From the NCBI GenBank assembly GCA_043497085.1, contig JBIEKI010000024.1: a stretch of DNA of 50,586 nt; one strand, written 5' to 3'. Both the position numbers and the translations under genes were made by a program. Each line of letters opens with the position of its first letter. The stretch's first letter is position 1. The notes under the pieces were generated by a model. That model had not been told where the DNA came from. It did no database searches and saw nothing but the letters and a program-made list of their open reading frames with translations. Source of the DNA: Thalassobacillus sp043497085. GTDB lineage: Bacteria > Bacillota > Bacilli > Bacillales > Halobacillaceae. Shown here piece by piece: positions 23,684 to 32,231 of the stretch.

Positions 23684-26600
23684 TCAAGCAGTGGATACTT
23701 CTCGTCTCATTTCGGGCAGTCTTTGCAAGAATTCATCTACCACTTCGTAGCGACGTACATACGTCTTTTTATCCCATTGGAATGTGACTTTCAGCTTCTG
23801 GTCTTCTGTCCCTAATTGAACCATCCGGCCATAGCTGTTAGCGAGGTCGAATAATTTTGCTCCATCGATTTCCTGACTGGCTTCTGCTTCCATCACTAAT
23901 TCAATTTTTCGCTTTGTTTCTGATACAGCTTCGATGCGTGCTTGTTTTGCATGCATCTTCATCGAAGAAACAAGGAATAAATTCTCCACCTCATCCGGAT
24001 AGTCTCCAAAACGGTCAATCACTTCATCCCTTAAGTCATGGATATCTTCCACGTTTTCAATCGCCTGGAATTGTTTATATATATCGATTTTTTGTTTTTC
24101 GTCGGCAATATACGTATCAGGCAGATAAGCATCGATTTGCAAATCGAGTTCTGCCTGGAATGGCTGGATTTCTTCCGGTTCTTTACCCTGTCTTTTAGCT
24201 TCGATAGCATCCTTCAGCATTTGGGAATACATATCGAAACCGACCGAATCAATGAACCCATGCTGTTGCGCACCTAGCAGATTACCCGCTCCCCGGATCG
24301 ATAGGTCACGCATAGCAATTTTGAACCCGGACCCTAGCTCTGTGAATTCCTTGATTGCCTGCAGTCGTTTTTCAGCGACCTCTGTCAGTACTTTGTCTCG
24401 TTGATAAGTAAAATAAGCATAGGCGACACGGTTAGAACGACCGACACGGCCTCTCAATTGATACAATTGACTCAGCCCCATCTTATCTGCGTCATAGACA
24501 ATCAATGTATTGACATTCGGGATATCCACCCCGGTTTCAATGATTGTGGTACTGACCAGTACATCGAATTCTCCTTCCAAAAAGGAGAACATGACATTTT
24601 CTAATGTGGTTTCGTTCATTTGCCCGTGCGCAGAAGTAACTCTTGCCTCAGGTACGAGTGCAGAAATTTCTTCTGCCATCCGCTCTATATTTTCTACGCG
24701 GTTGAAAAGGAAAAACACTTGTCCGCCTCTTGCCATTTCACGCTCGATTGCTTCCCGCATGAATACCGGATTGTATTCGAGTACATAGGTCTGGATTGGA
24801 AACCGGTTTTCTGGCGGTGTTTCGATGACGGACAAGTCGCGGACTCCCAGCATCGACATATGCAAGGTTCTTGGAATCGGTGTCGCAGTCAGCGTCAACA
24901 CGTCGACATTGGTTTTCAATTGTTTGATTTTCTCTTTATGCTTAACGCCAAAGCGCTGTTCCTCATCAACAATCAATAATCCGAGTTCTTTGAATTGAGC
25001 ATCTTTGGATAACAGTCGGTGGGTGCCTATCACCACATCTACTAACCCTTTTTTCATTTGATCGGTTGTTTCTTTTTGTTGTTTTTTTGTACGGAAACGA
25101 CTTAACAAACCGATATTAATAGGGAAATCCTGGAATCTCTCCTGGATTGTTTCATAGTGCTGCTGTGCGAGGATAGTGGTGGGGACAAGAATCGCCACCT
25201 GTTTTCCTTCCGCAACAGCTTTAAAGGCAGCACGGATAGCCACTTCTGTTTTCCCATAACCAACGTCACCGCAGAGAAGCCGGTCCATCGGACGAATTTT
25301 TTCCATATCTTCTTTAATTTCTTCGATACATTGCAATTGATCCTGCGTTTCCTGATATGGAAACGATGCTTCAAATTCCCGTTGCATTTCACTATCTTCC
25401 TGGAAAGCATGCCCTTTTGAAGCTTCCCGCTCGGCATACAACTTGATCAAATCATCGGCAATATCCTCGACAGACGATTGTACTTTACGCTTGACTTTAC
25501 CCCATTCGCTACCGCCAAGCTTATAGACCTTAGGTTCTTTGCCTTCAGAACCGACATATTTTTGAATCAAATCTATTTGCTCGATTGGCACAAACAGTTT
25601 GTCGTTACCAGAATATTTGACGAGCAGAAAATCTTTATGCACCCCGTTCATCGTCAGGGTCTCGACGCCAAGATACTTTCCGATTCCGTGGTTAGCATGA
25701 ACGACATAATCGCCGACCTTTAGTTCTTGGTAATTTTTGATACGTTCAGCGTTGGATAACTTTTGCTTCCGTTTCGGTTTCGATGTTTTCTTTTTGAACA
25801 TTTCATTTTCCGTAACGACAGCAAGCTTATGCAATGGCAATTCAAAACCACTGCTGATATTACCTGTTAAAATCGTCGGCTTGGAAACGGGGAGGGTGAC
25901 ATCCTGTTTACTGATGACCGCTTCCATTCCATAGTCATCAAGCACAGATTGTACCTTTTCCGCCCGCTCGTCATTAGGTGCCAGGATCAATACAGAAAAA
26001 TTCTGTTTTTCCCATCGTTCCATTTCATTTTTCAATAGATTCATCTGACCATGGAATTGCTGCATCTGACGACAGGATATATTGACGACATTTTCCGGCT
26101 GTGTGTTAGGAATATGACGCAAGAAAACGGACAAATATAACTTTGGATGTTTGATATTAGACCATACATCATGCCAATCATAAGAGATAGAGAGGTCCCG
26201 GACAATTTGATTAGCTTCCAAAAGACTCTGATACCACTCTGCTTCTTCCTGGTCCAGTCGCTGGGCAGTCTCCTGGATTCTGCTCATTTCATCCACTACT
26301 ACAATGCCATCTTCCGGCAAGTAATCTAGTAGATTAGCGGGTTTTTCATAGTAGAAGTTTATATATTTATACATTTCCTGAAAGCGCTCTTGCTGATTAA
26401 GCCGTTCCAGATCATGTTCGATTACTTCCGTCAACCGGGACTTAGCTTCCGATTTGGTAAGTTTTTTCAGTGAATGACTTAAGGCCTCTCCTAAGCGATG
26501 AGAGGCTCGTGTAAAATCTTCTTCAGTTATTAAAAGTTCCGTAGCAGGAGCGATAGTGACCTGATCCAATTTTTCCTGAGAACGCTGGCTTTCGGAATCA

Positions 26601-27220
26601 AAGGTACGGATGGAATCTACTTCGGTATCGAACAATTCGATTCGATAGGGAAATTCAGCAGTCAGCGGATATACATCCATAATTCCCCCGCGAATACTGA
26701 ACTCACCAGGGGAAGCCACCATTCCCGTGCGTTCATAGCCCATTTCTACTAAGCGTGTTAAATAATTCTCGACATCTATTTCCTCGCCCACTTCAAAGGG
26801 AAGACGGTAACGTTCCCAATAGGGTTTAGGAGGAAGTATCCGTTTTAATGCAGCTATAGGTGTAATCAAGATACCTGAGCCTTGTTTCAACCAATTATTC
26901 AATGATTCGATCCGCTGACTTTTCAACTCCGGACTCGCAATGGCAATTTCCGAAGCGATAAGTTCGTTGACCGGATATAAATGGACCTTCTCATCCTCAG
27001 CTATCTCCTGTAAATCTTCATACAATTGTTGTGCCTGGACCAATTGGTGGGTAACAAGCAAAATAGGACGTTCCAACGACTCGTTTACAATGGAGACGAG
27101 CGCACTGCGGGCAGATCCCGATAACCCTGATACCATTTGTTCTTGCATACCGGAAGTAAAACCGGAAGCTATGGAATGGATATCATCTTGGCCATGCAAA
27201 TATTTCTTTAATCCTTGCAT
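23684..27220 (-). CDS. mfd: Transcription-repair coupling factor
   Basis: Removes RNA polymerase stalled at lesions and recruits UvrA. The 1178 residues contain a UvrB-like N-terminal part (1-350), an RNA-polymerase-interacting CarD-like domain (about 500-570: LKVGDYVVHANHGIGKYLGVE), a superfamily 2 translocase with Walker A GDVGYGKTEVA (about 640) and DEEQRFG, and the C-terminal TRCF domain. ATG at 27220 has GGAGG eight bases upstream; the longer in-frame start at 27253 does not. It follows fin after 64 bp and probably shares readthrough from it. Confidence 0.97.
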   Translation of the reverse strand: MQGLKKYLHGQDDIHSIASGFTSGMQEQMVSGLSGSARSALVSIVNESLERPILLVTHQLVQAQQLYEDLQEIAEDEKVHLYPVNELIASEIAIASPELKSQRIESLNNWLKQGSGILITPIAALKRILPPKPYWERYRLPFEVGEEIDVENYLTRLVEMGYERTGMVASPGEFSIRGGIMDVYPLTAEFPYRIELFDTEVDSIRTFDSESQRSQEKLDQVTIAPATELLITEEDFTRASHRLGEALSHSLKKLTKSEAKSRLTEVIEHDLERLNQQERFQEMYKYINFYYEKPANLLDYLPEDGIVVVDEMSRIQETAQRLDQEEAEWYQSLLEANQIVRDLSISYDWHDVWSNIKHPKLYLSVFLRHIPNTQPENVVNISCRQMQQFHGQMNLLKNEMERWEKQNFSVLILAPNDERAEKVQSVLDDYGMEAVISKQDVTLPVSKPTILTGNISSGFELPLHKLAVVTENEMFKKKTSKPKRKQKLSNAERIKNYQELKVGDYVVHANHGIGKYLGVETLTMNGVHKDFLLVKYSGNDKLFVPIEQIDLIQKYVGSEGKEPKVYKLGGSEWGKVKRKVQSSVEDIADDLIKLYAEREASKGHAFQEDSEMQREFEASFPYQETQDQLQCIEEIKEDMEKIRPMDRLLCGDVGYGKTEVAIRAAFKAVAEGKQVAILVPTTILAQQHYETIQERFQDFPINIGLLSRFRTKKQQKETTDQMKKGLVDVVIGTHRLLSKDAQFKELGLLIVDEEQRFGVKHKEKIKQLKTNVDVLTLTATPIPRTLHMSMLGVRDLSVIETPPENRFPIQTYVLEYNPVFMREAIEREMARGGQVFFLFNRVENIERMAEEISALVPEARVTSAHGQMNETTLENVMFSFLEGEFDVLVSTTIIETGVDIPNVNTLIVYDADKMGLSQLYQLRGRVGRSNRVAYAYFTYQRDKVLTEVAEKRLQAIKEFTELGSGFKIAMRDLSIRGAGNLLGAQQHGFIDSVGFDMYSQMLKDAIEAKRQGKEPEEIQPFQAELDLQIDAYLPDTYIADEKQKIDIYKQFQAIENVEDIHDLRDEVIDRFGDYPDEVENLFLVSSMKMHAKQARIEAVSETKRKIELVMEAEASQEIDGAKLFDLANSYGRMVQLGTEDQKLKVTFQWDKKTYVRRYEVVDEFLQRLPEMRREVSTA

Positions 27221-27284
27221 TAACGATTCCTCCACAATTATCGTTCTCACCAATCGATGACCCTTGTTTTTGAATCCCGATGGT

Positions 27285-27515
27285 TTATTGAATGAAAAAG
27301 TCTAATTCATGATATTGGGGATTTTGATCAAGTGCCTCCTGGCAATTATCGCAAATCGTTTTTATGCGTAGGTCTCCATTGTGTTGGAACTCGATCATTT
27401 CTTCTCGTTCCTGTTCCGTCAACTTGCCAAGACCAAGCATATTCTCATCTGCTATTTCCTGTTCTAATTTCCCCACAGTATTATTACAATGACGGCAAAC
27501 ATAGATGATCGACAT
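27285..27515 (-). CDS. fin: Anti-SigF factor Fin (YabK)
   Basis: In B. subtilis Fin is made under SigF and inhibits SigF, helping the switch to SigG. The 76 residues have two CxxC zinc knuckles (CRHC at 7-10 and CDNC near 56-59) and the conserved end QNPQYHELDFFIQ, very like the B. subtilis protein. ATG at 27515 has AGGAGG seven bases upstream. A full-consensus SigF promoter lies at 27547-27576. Its place beside mfd is conserved. Confidence 0.94.
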   Translation of the reverse strand: MSIIYVCRHCNNTVGKLEQEIADENMLGLGKLTEQEREEMIEFQHNGDLRIKTICDNCQEALDQNPQYHELDFFIQ

Positions 27516-27546
27516 CGCACAACCTCCTATTTAGAGCAATTGTGCA

Positions 27547-27576
27547 TAGTTTGACCGTCTCTCGTGTTATTTATAC
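27547..27576 (-). promoter_or_regulatory. fin SigF promoter
   Basis: Minus strand: GTATA (27572-27576), 15-bp spacer, GGTCAAACTA (27547-27556). The -10 fits GGnnAnAnTR at every fixed position. Confidence 0.8.
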
Positions 27577-27646
27577 GATTCATACAGTTTATGACCAGCC
27601 GATTTAAGACATACCAATCTCTCACTTTTAGTACTGGCAAAGGTAA

Positions 27647-28207
27647 TTATTGATTGAAATCATTCATCACTTCCTGGAACGGGCGCTCAAGCCACGATTC
27701 ACATGCCTTAGCTGCATTATCAATGCTTTCCTGCACAGGAGCGAGCTGTTCTTTATCAAAAGTACCCAGGACATAATCAACGACCGACATCGGTACATCA
27801 GGGCGTCCGATCCCTACACGAAGCCGCTTGAAAGATTTATCCTGGAAATGGTCGATGATATTACGAATGCCATTATGTCCTCCATGTCCACCTTTCTGGC
27901 GGAGGCGGATTTTACCAGGAGGCAAATCCAAATCATCATAAATGACGAGAAAGTCATCAATATCAAAATCATAATAATTCGCAAATGCCCGGACCGCTTC
28001 ACCGGAAAGATTCATATACGTTTGAGGTTTTAACAGCAAGACCTTTTCCCCGTTGATATGTTCTATCGTATAAAGGGTTTTGAATTTTTCTTGCTTCAGC
28101 TCCCAATGGTTATCAGCAGCCAAATGATCGATGACCATAAAGCCTATGTTATGTCTCGTTTTTTCATATTTTTTACCAGGGTTCCCTAAACCCACTATAC
28201 ACTTCAT
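27647..28207 (-). CDS. pth: Peptidyl-tRNA hydrolase
   Basis: Releases tRNA from peptidyl-tRNA dropped by ribosomes (SpoVC in B. subtilis). The 186 residues contain GLGNPGKKYEKTRHNIGF with catalytic His20, the Asp region VIYDDLDLPPG, and KGGHGGHNGIRNI. ATG at 28207 has AAAGGAAG upstream. A TGC-extended -10 at 28247-28252 is its likely promoter; a short repeat sits just upstream, between pth and the ctc terminator. Confidence 0.96.
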   Translation of the reverse strand: MKCIVGLGNPGKKYEKTRHNIGFMVIDHLAADNHWELKQEKFKTLYTIEHINGEKVLLLKPQTYMNLSGEAVRAFANYYDFDIDDFLVIYDDLDLPPGKIRLRQKGGHGGHNGIRNIIDHFQDKSFKRLRVGIGRPDVPMSVVDYVLGTFDKEQLAPVQESIDNAAKACESWLERPFQEVMNDFNQ

Positions 28208-28246
28208 CTTTTCAACTTCCTTTTACAAATAAGTACTTATATTAGC

Positions 28247-28255
28247 ATTATAGCA
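28247..28255 (-). promoter_or_regulatory. pth extended -10 promoter
   Basis: Minus strand TGCTATAAT with no clear -35; the upstream side falls inside the repeat at 28261. Confidence 0.5.
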
Positions 28256-28260
28256 AATTT

Positions 28261-28319
28261 AAAAGCACAAGCGCTTTGCTCATTTTCAACGAGCTTAAGA
28301 TAGCATCGTCGTGGTGCTT
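28261..28319. repeat. Short copy of the AAAAGCGCAAGCGC repeat
   Basis: AAAAGCACAAGCGCTTTG...GAGCTTAAG...GTGGTGCTT is a shortened, diverged relative of 4167-4403. A following stretch (28330-28375) resembles 4508-4555 (ACTTAAAACCTCCAGGG versus ACTTAAGACCTCGAGGG). Confidence 0.5.
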
Positions 28320-28385
28320 GGCCGCAAGAGAAACTAACTTAAAACCTCCAGGGTGCAGAAGCTTGAGCCAGAATAAATTCAACGA

Positions 28386-28418
28386 AAATAAAAGGGGCGC
28401 AACAAAATGTCACGCCCC
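28386..28418 (-). terminator. rplY (ctc) terminator
   Basis: 11-bp stem GGGGCGTGACA/TGTTGCGCCCC (two G-U pairs), 3-nt loop, TTTTATTTT on the minus strand. Confidence 0.85.
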
Positions 28419-28436
28419 CTGTATACTTACGAAGAA

Positions 28437-29090
28437 TTACTCTTTATCGTTTTCTTCCTCTGATTCTTCACTTTCATTCTCGGCACCAACCAATTCAGGT
28501 TCTGCATCTGCATCATCAGTTTCTGGTTCTTCCGGCATTTCTTCCGGTGGAGTGACAGAAACGATCGTTTGGTTTTCATCATCCATAATTTCATAGTTAC
28601 GGCCTTGCTTCAAGTCGCTGACCATGATACTGTCTCCGACTTCCAGTTCAGATACATCGACTGTAATCTCTTCTGGAATATTATTTGGCTTCGCACGGAC
28701 TTGCAGGTGGTAAAGAGGCTGCTGTAGTACTCCGCCTTCTTTTGAACCAATTGCTTCTCCGTCCAGGCGTACTGGCACTTCGACGTCCATTTCCTGAGCC
28801 ATGTCGACAATATAGAAGTCTGCATGAATAAGCTCGTCCTTAAGCGGATCGATCTGATATTCATGAAGCATGACATCTACTGTTTTATTACCTTCTACAT
28901 CCAGGGAAATGATTGCGTTTCTTCCCTCGTCACGTACTGTTTTCAATAGTTCGATGCTATTGACAGATACAGTGATCGGTTCCTTATCTTTACCATATAC
29001 AACAGCAGGTACATTGCCTTCCTGGCGTAATTCCCTACTCGTTGATTGTTTCAAATCTGTTCTTTGATTTGCTTTTAATTGAATTCCCAA
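28437..29090 (-). CDS. rplY: General stress protein Ctc / ribosomal protein bL25
   Basis: Binds 5S rRNA in the large subunit, mainly under stress. The 217 residues have an N-terminal L25 domain (about 5-92), a C-terminal TL5/CTC beta domain (about 95-185: VEVPVRLDGEAIGSKEGGVL), and a strongly acidic tail of about 35 residues. TTG at 29090 with GGAGGG eight bases upstream is the likely start; a GTG at 29099 directly abuts the ribosome-binding site. A SigB-type promoter lies at 29135-29160, matching ctc of B. subtilis, a classic SigB gene. Confidence 0.94.
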   Translation of the reverse strand: MGIQLKANQRTDLKQSTSRELRQEGNVPAVVYGKDKEPITVSVNSIELLKTVRDEGRNAIISLDVEGNKTVDVMLHEYQIDPLKDELIHADFYIVDMAQEMDVEVPVRLDGEAIGSKEGGVLQQPLYHLQVRAKPNNIPEEITVDVSELEVGDSIMVSDLKQGRNYEIMDDENQTIVSVTPPEEMPEEPETDDADAEPELVGAENESEESEEENDKE

Positions 29091-29134
29091 GTTAATCACC
29101 CTCCATTGAAATAAAAACCATCTATTTAATAATG

Positions 29135-29160
29135 TTTCCCTTTCGCTGTCTGAGCTAAAC
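29135..29160 (-). promoter_or_regulatory. ctc SigB-type promoter
   Basis: Minus strand: GTTTAG (29155-29160), 14-bp spacer, GGGAAA (29135-29140), close to GTTTAA-N12-15-GGGWAT. Confidence 0.7.
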
Positions 29161-29177
29161 CTGTTTTTCTATTATAA

Positions 29178-30131
29178 TCAGTCGAACAAGATACTAATGG
29201 ATTTGAATTCATGCACACGGATGATTGCTTCACTGATCAATGGTGCAATGGATAGTTCTGTTACTTTATCAATTTTCTTGTCTTCACCAAGCGGAATCGT
29301 ATTGGTGACAACCAGCTCTTTTATCTTAGAGTTTTCGATCCGTTCAATTGCAGGACCAGAGAGTACCGGGTGGGTACAGCAGGCATAGACTTCTTTCGCG
29401 CCATTCTCTACTAAAGCATTGGCAGCAAGCGTGATTGTACCTGCGGTGTCAATGATATCATCAATCAGAATAGCCGTTTTCCCTTCAATGTTACCGACGA
29501 TATTCATCACTTCAGAAACATTCGGGCGCGGCCTGCGTTTATCAATAATGGCAATCGGCGCTTTCAATATATCAGCCATTTTTCTGGCACGGGTAACGCC
29601 ACCGTGATCCGGGGAAACGACAACTACATCATCGAAATTTTTCTCTTCGAAGTACTCAGATAGAATCGGAACTCCAACAAGATGGTCAATTGGAATGTCG
29701 AAGAATCCTTGGATTTGCGGCGCATGCAAATCAAGCATCAATACACGTGTCGCCCCTGCTGTTTGTAGCAGGTTCGCTACAAGCTTAGCAGTGATCGGTT
29801 CACGAGAACGTGCTTTACGATCCTGACGTGCATAACCATAGTAAGGCATCACGATATTAATTGTTCTCGCAGACGCGCGCTTCAATGCGTCAATCATGAT
29901 AAGAAGTTCCATGATATGCTGGTTTACTGGAGCACAGGTGGATTGTACGACATAGACGTCACAGCCCCGGATGCTCTCTTCAATATTAATTTGAATTTCT
30001 CCGTCACTGAAAGTCGTTACAGAGCATTTTCCTAGTTCCGTTCCAATATTGTCCGCGATTTCCTGCGCCAATGAAGGATTGGAATTCAATGAAAATACCT
30101 TCAAAGATGGATCCTTATAACCAGTTGCCAT
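29178..30131 (-). CDS. prs: Ribose-phosphate pyrophosphokinase
   Basis: Makes PRPP from ribose 5-phosphate and ATP for nucleotide, His and Trp synthesis. The 317 residues show the class I landmarks ARQDRKARSREPI (ATP loop), DLHAPQIQGFFDIPIDHL and the PRPP loop ILIDDIIDTAGTI. ATG at 30131 has GGAGGG seven bases ahead. It lies 15 bp after glmU, and the two are cotranscribed from the glmU promoter at 31559. Confidence 0.97.
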   Translation of the reverse strand: MATGYKDPSLKVFSLNSNPSLAQEIADNIGTELGKCSVTTFSDGEIQINIEESIRGCDVYVVQSTCAPVNQHIMELLIMIDALKRASARTINIVMPYYGYARQDRKARSREPITAKLVANLLQTAGATRVLMLDLHAPQIQGFFDIPIDHLVGVPILSEYFEEKNFDDVVVVSPDHGGVTRARKMADILKAPIAIIDKRRPRPNVSEVMNIVGNIEGKTAILIDDIIDTAGTITLAANALVENGAKEVYACCTHPVLSGPAIERIENSKIKELVVTNTIPLGEDKKIDKVTELSIAPLISEAIIRVHEFKSISILFD

Positions 30132-30146
30132 TTGAAATACCCTCCG

Positions 30147-31526
30147 TTAACCTTTTTTTGAATTTTTCATTTTAGAAGCGTAGCCTTCTTTGTTCGTTTG
30201 ACGAGCCCGTGCAATCGAAAGTGCTTCTGCCGGCACATCTTTATTGATGGTGGACCCTGCAGCTACATAAGCTCCTTTACCCACCGTTACAGGAGCGATC
30301 AAGTTCGAATTGCACCCAACAAACGCATCATCTTCAATCGTGGTCAAATGCTTGTTGGCGCCATCATAGTTGACGGTAATCGTTCCACAGCCGATATTTA
30401 CTCCGCTGCCTACCTCTGCATCACCGATATAACTCAAATGGGAAGCTTTACTCTTATTACCGAAAGCAGCTTTCTTCACTTCCACAAAATTACCGATCTT
30501 CACTTCGTCTCCTAAATTAGATTGCGGACGAATGTGTGCAAAAGGACCAATTTGAACGCGATTTCCGATATTACTGTCGGCAGCTACGCTTTGCTTGATG
30601 ACTGCACCAGCGCCTATACGGCAGTTTTCTATTGTAGTATGCGGGCCAATGATGGCATCATCTTCAATCTCTGTGTCACCATCGATCACTGATCCGGGAT
30701 GTATGATAACATCCTTGCCAATCTTTACATCCGGTCCAATGTAAGTATTATCTACATCGATCAAAGTAACCCCGTTACGCATATGTTGCTCATTGATGCG
30801 CTGTTTCATTGTTTTTTCAGCCTGGGCGAGTGCAACACGATCATTGACTCCCAATGTTTCTGAAAAATCACCTGTTTGGTAAGCGCTGATTTTTTCTTGC
30901 TTATCTTTCAGGATTTCAATGACATCTGGCAAGTAGTATTCCCCTTGTACATTATCATTGGATACATTTTGTAAGGCATCAAATAACGCACGGTTATCAA
31001 AACAGTAGGTCCCTGTATTGATTTCCTGGATCTCTCTTTCTTCATTATTTGCATCTTTATGTTCGACGATTCGTTCGACTTCACCTGTTGCCCCACGGAT
31101 AACACGGCCATAGCCGGTTGGATCGGCAGCGTGAGCAGTCAAAACTGTCGCCAGCGCTCCCTCTTGATCATGATGATCAATCAATGATTGTAATGTCTCA
31201 CCTGTTAATAAAGGAGTATCTCCACAAACCACAAGCGTCGTACCTTCTTTGTCTGCGAGGATATCTTCAGCCTGAAGAACCGCATGTCCTGTTCCAAGCT
31301 GCTCCTCCTGGATGACATAGTGGCTGTCTTCACCTAACTGATCTTGAACTTTCTCAGCCCCGAATCCTACAACTGTAATCAATTCACTTAAATCCACTTT
31401 GTTCAATTGATCTACAACATGCTGCACCATTGGCTTGCCGCATACAGGATGCAAAACTTTGTATAGTTTAGACTTCATCCTTGTACCCTGACCAGCCGCA
31501 AGCACAACGGCATATCTATTCCCCAT
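30147..31526 (-). CDS. glmU: Bifunctional GlcN-1-P acetyltransferase / UDP-GlcNAc pyrophosphorylase
   Basis: Makes UDP-N-acetylglucosamine for the cell wall. The 459 residues split into an N-terminal uridylyltransferase (LAAGQGTRMKSKLYKVLH, 7-24; GDTPLLTGE) and a C-terminal left-handed beta-helix acetyltransferase built from hexapeptide repeats (about 250-440). ATG at 31526 has GGAGGG seven bases upstream. It leads glmU-prs and has its own SigA promoter. Confidence 0.97.
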   Translation of the reverse strand: MGNRYAVVLAAGQGTRMKSKLYKVLHPVCGKPMVQHVVDQLNKVDLSELITVVGFGAEKVQDQLGEDSHYVIQEEQLGTGHAVLQAEDILADKEGTTLVVCGDTPLLTGETLQSLIDHHDQEGALATVLTAHAADPTGYGRVIRGATGEVERIVEHKDANNEEREIQEINTGTYCFDNRALFDALQNVSNDNVQGEYYLPDVIEILKDKQEKISAYQTGDFSETLGVNDRVALAQAEKTMKQRINEQHMRNGVTLIDVDNTYIGPDVKIGKDVIIHPGSVIDGDTEIEDDAIIGPHTTIENCRIGAGAVIKQSVAADSNIGNRVQIGPFAHIRPQSNLGDEVKIGNFVEVKKAAFGNKSKASHLSYIGDAEVGSGVNIGCGTITVNYDGANKHLTTIEDDAFVGCNSNLIAPVTVGKGAYVAAGSTINKDVPAEALSIARARQTNKEGYASKMKNSKKG

Positions 31527-31558
31527 GAAGTAACCCTCCATCCTATTTATCCATAAAA

Positions 31559-31587
31559 ATCATATCTTAAAACCATTGTTATTTCAA
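31559..31587 (-). promoter_or_regulatory. glmU SigA promoter
   Basis: Minus strand: TTGAAA (31582-31587), 17-bp spacer, TATGAT (31559-31564). The -35 lies in a small palindrome TTGTT-GAAAT-AACAA. Confidence 0.7.
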
Positions 31588-31671
31588 CAATACCCTACTT
31601 GAAACAACAATAATAATAAATAGGAAGTACTTCCAAAAAAAGACATGATGAAACCCGGTAAAAACCGGGTA

Positions 31672-31712
31672 TAAAAAAACAAAATAAAGAAGCCTAACTC
31701 CTGTGAAGTTAG
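31672..31712 (-). terminator. spoVG terminator
   Basis: Short stem CTAACT/AGTTAG (31694-31699/31707-31712), then a T-rich tail on the minus strand. A second 7-bp hairpin (ACCCGGT/ACCGGGT, 31653-31670) follows. Confidence 0.6.
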
Positions 31713-31736
31713 ACCCCCTGTTGTCCCGATATTCAC

Positions 31737-32027
31737 TTATGAAGCGCCGGCTTCTTCATACTCTACTTCTGCTTCACCAGCACGGTGGTATTCTTCAAGT
31801 ACAGCGTCTTGAATTTTTCCACGAGTGTTCGAGTTAATCGGATGTGCAATGTCCCGAAACTCTCCATCAGGCGTGCGCTTACTTGGCATAGCTACAAATA
31901 GACCGTTGTTGCCATCAATGACACGGATATCATGTACGACAAACTCCTGGTCTAAAGTAATAGAAGCAATTGCTCGCATTCTTCCTTCAGTATTCACGCG
32001 TCGCAGTCTAACGTCAGTTACTTCCAT
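31737..32027 (-). CDS. spoVG: SpoVG, regulatory RNA-binding protein
   Basis: A small conserved protein that affects asymmetric division and cortex formation in Bacillus and acts as a global RNA/DNA-binding regulator in other Firmicutes. The 96 residues open with the invariant MEVTDVRLRRVNTEGRMRAI and include FVVHDIRVIDGNNGLFVAMP and FRDIAHPINS. ATG at 32027 has AAGGTGG upstream. A full-consensus SigH promoter lies at 32067-32095. In B. subtilis yabJ lies between purR and spoVG; here it is missing. Confidence 0.96.
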   Translation of the reverse strand: MEVTDVRLRRVNTEGRMRAIASITLDQEFVVHDIRVIDGNNGLFVAMPSKRTPDGEFRDIAHPINSNTRGKIQDAVLEEYHRAGEAEVEYEEAGAS

Positions 32028-32066
32028 TAAAATTCACCACCTTTTTCCTATAAGAACTTATTACAT

Positions 32067-32095
32067 AAATTCCACAAAACGGCAAAAATTCCTTC
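32067..32095 (-). promoter_or_regulatory. spoVG SigH promoter
   Basis: Minus strand: GAAGGAATT (32087-32095), 11-bp spacer, GTGGAATTT (32067-32075); both fit the SigH consensus RnAGGAwww / RnnGAATww. The flanking 60 bp are very AT-rich, as at B. subtilis spoVG, where AbrB binds. Confidence 0.8.
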
Positions 32096-32155
32096 TTTAT
32101 TTAATAAAAAAATTCCACCTTTTATAAATTTAAAAAAATTTAATAACATTTCTTA

Positions 32156-32197
32156 TAAAAAAACGGAACCCCAACTGTTGGTATAACAGGGATTCCG
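32156..32197 (-). terminator. purR terminator
   Basis: 9-bp stem CGGAATCCC/GGGGTTCCG (one G-U) with an inner CTGTT/AACAG helix, then TTTTTTTAT on the minus strand. It separates purR from spoVG. Confidence 0.85.
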
Positions 32198-32231
32198 CTT
32201 CTAACATGTTGTATTTAAAAAATAAATTTTA

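Noticed and set aside
31653..31670. Hairpin ACCCGGT/ACCGGGT as an independent terminator
   Set aside because: No T run follows it on the minus strand; the stem at 31694-31712 is the better terminator.
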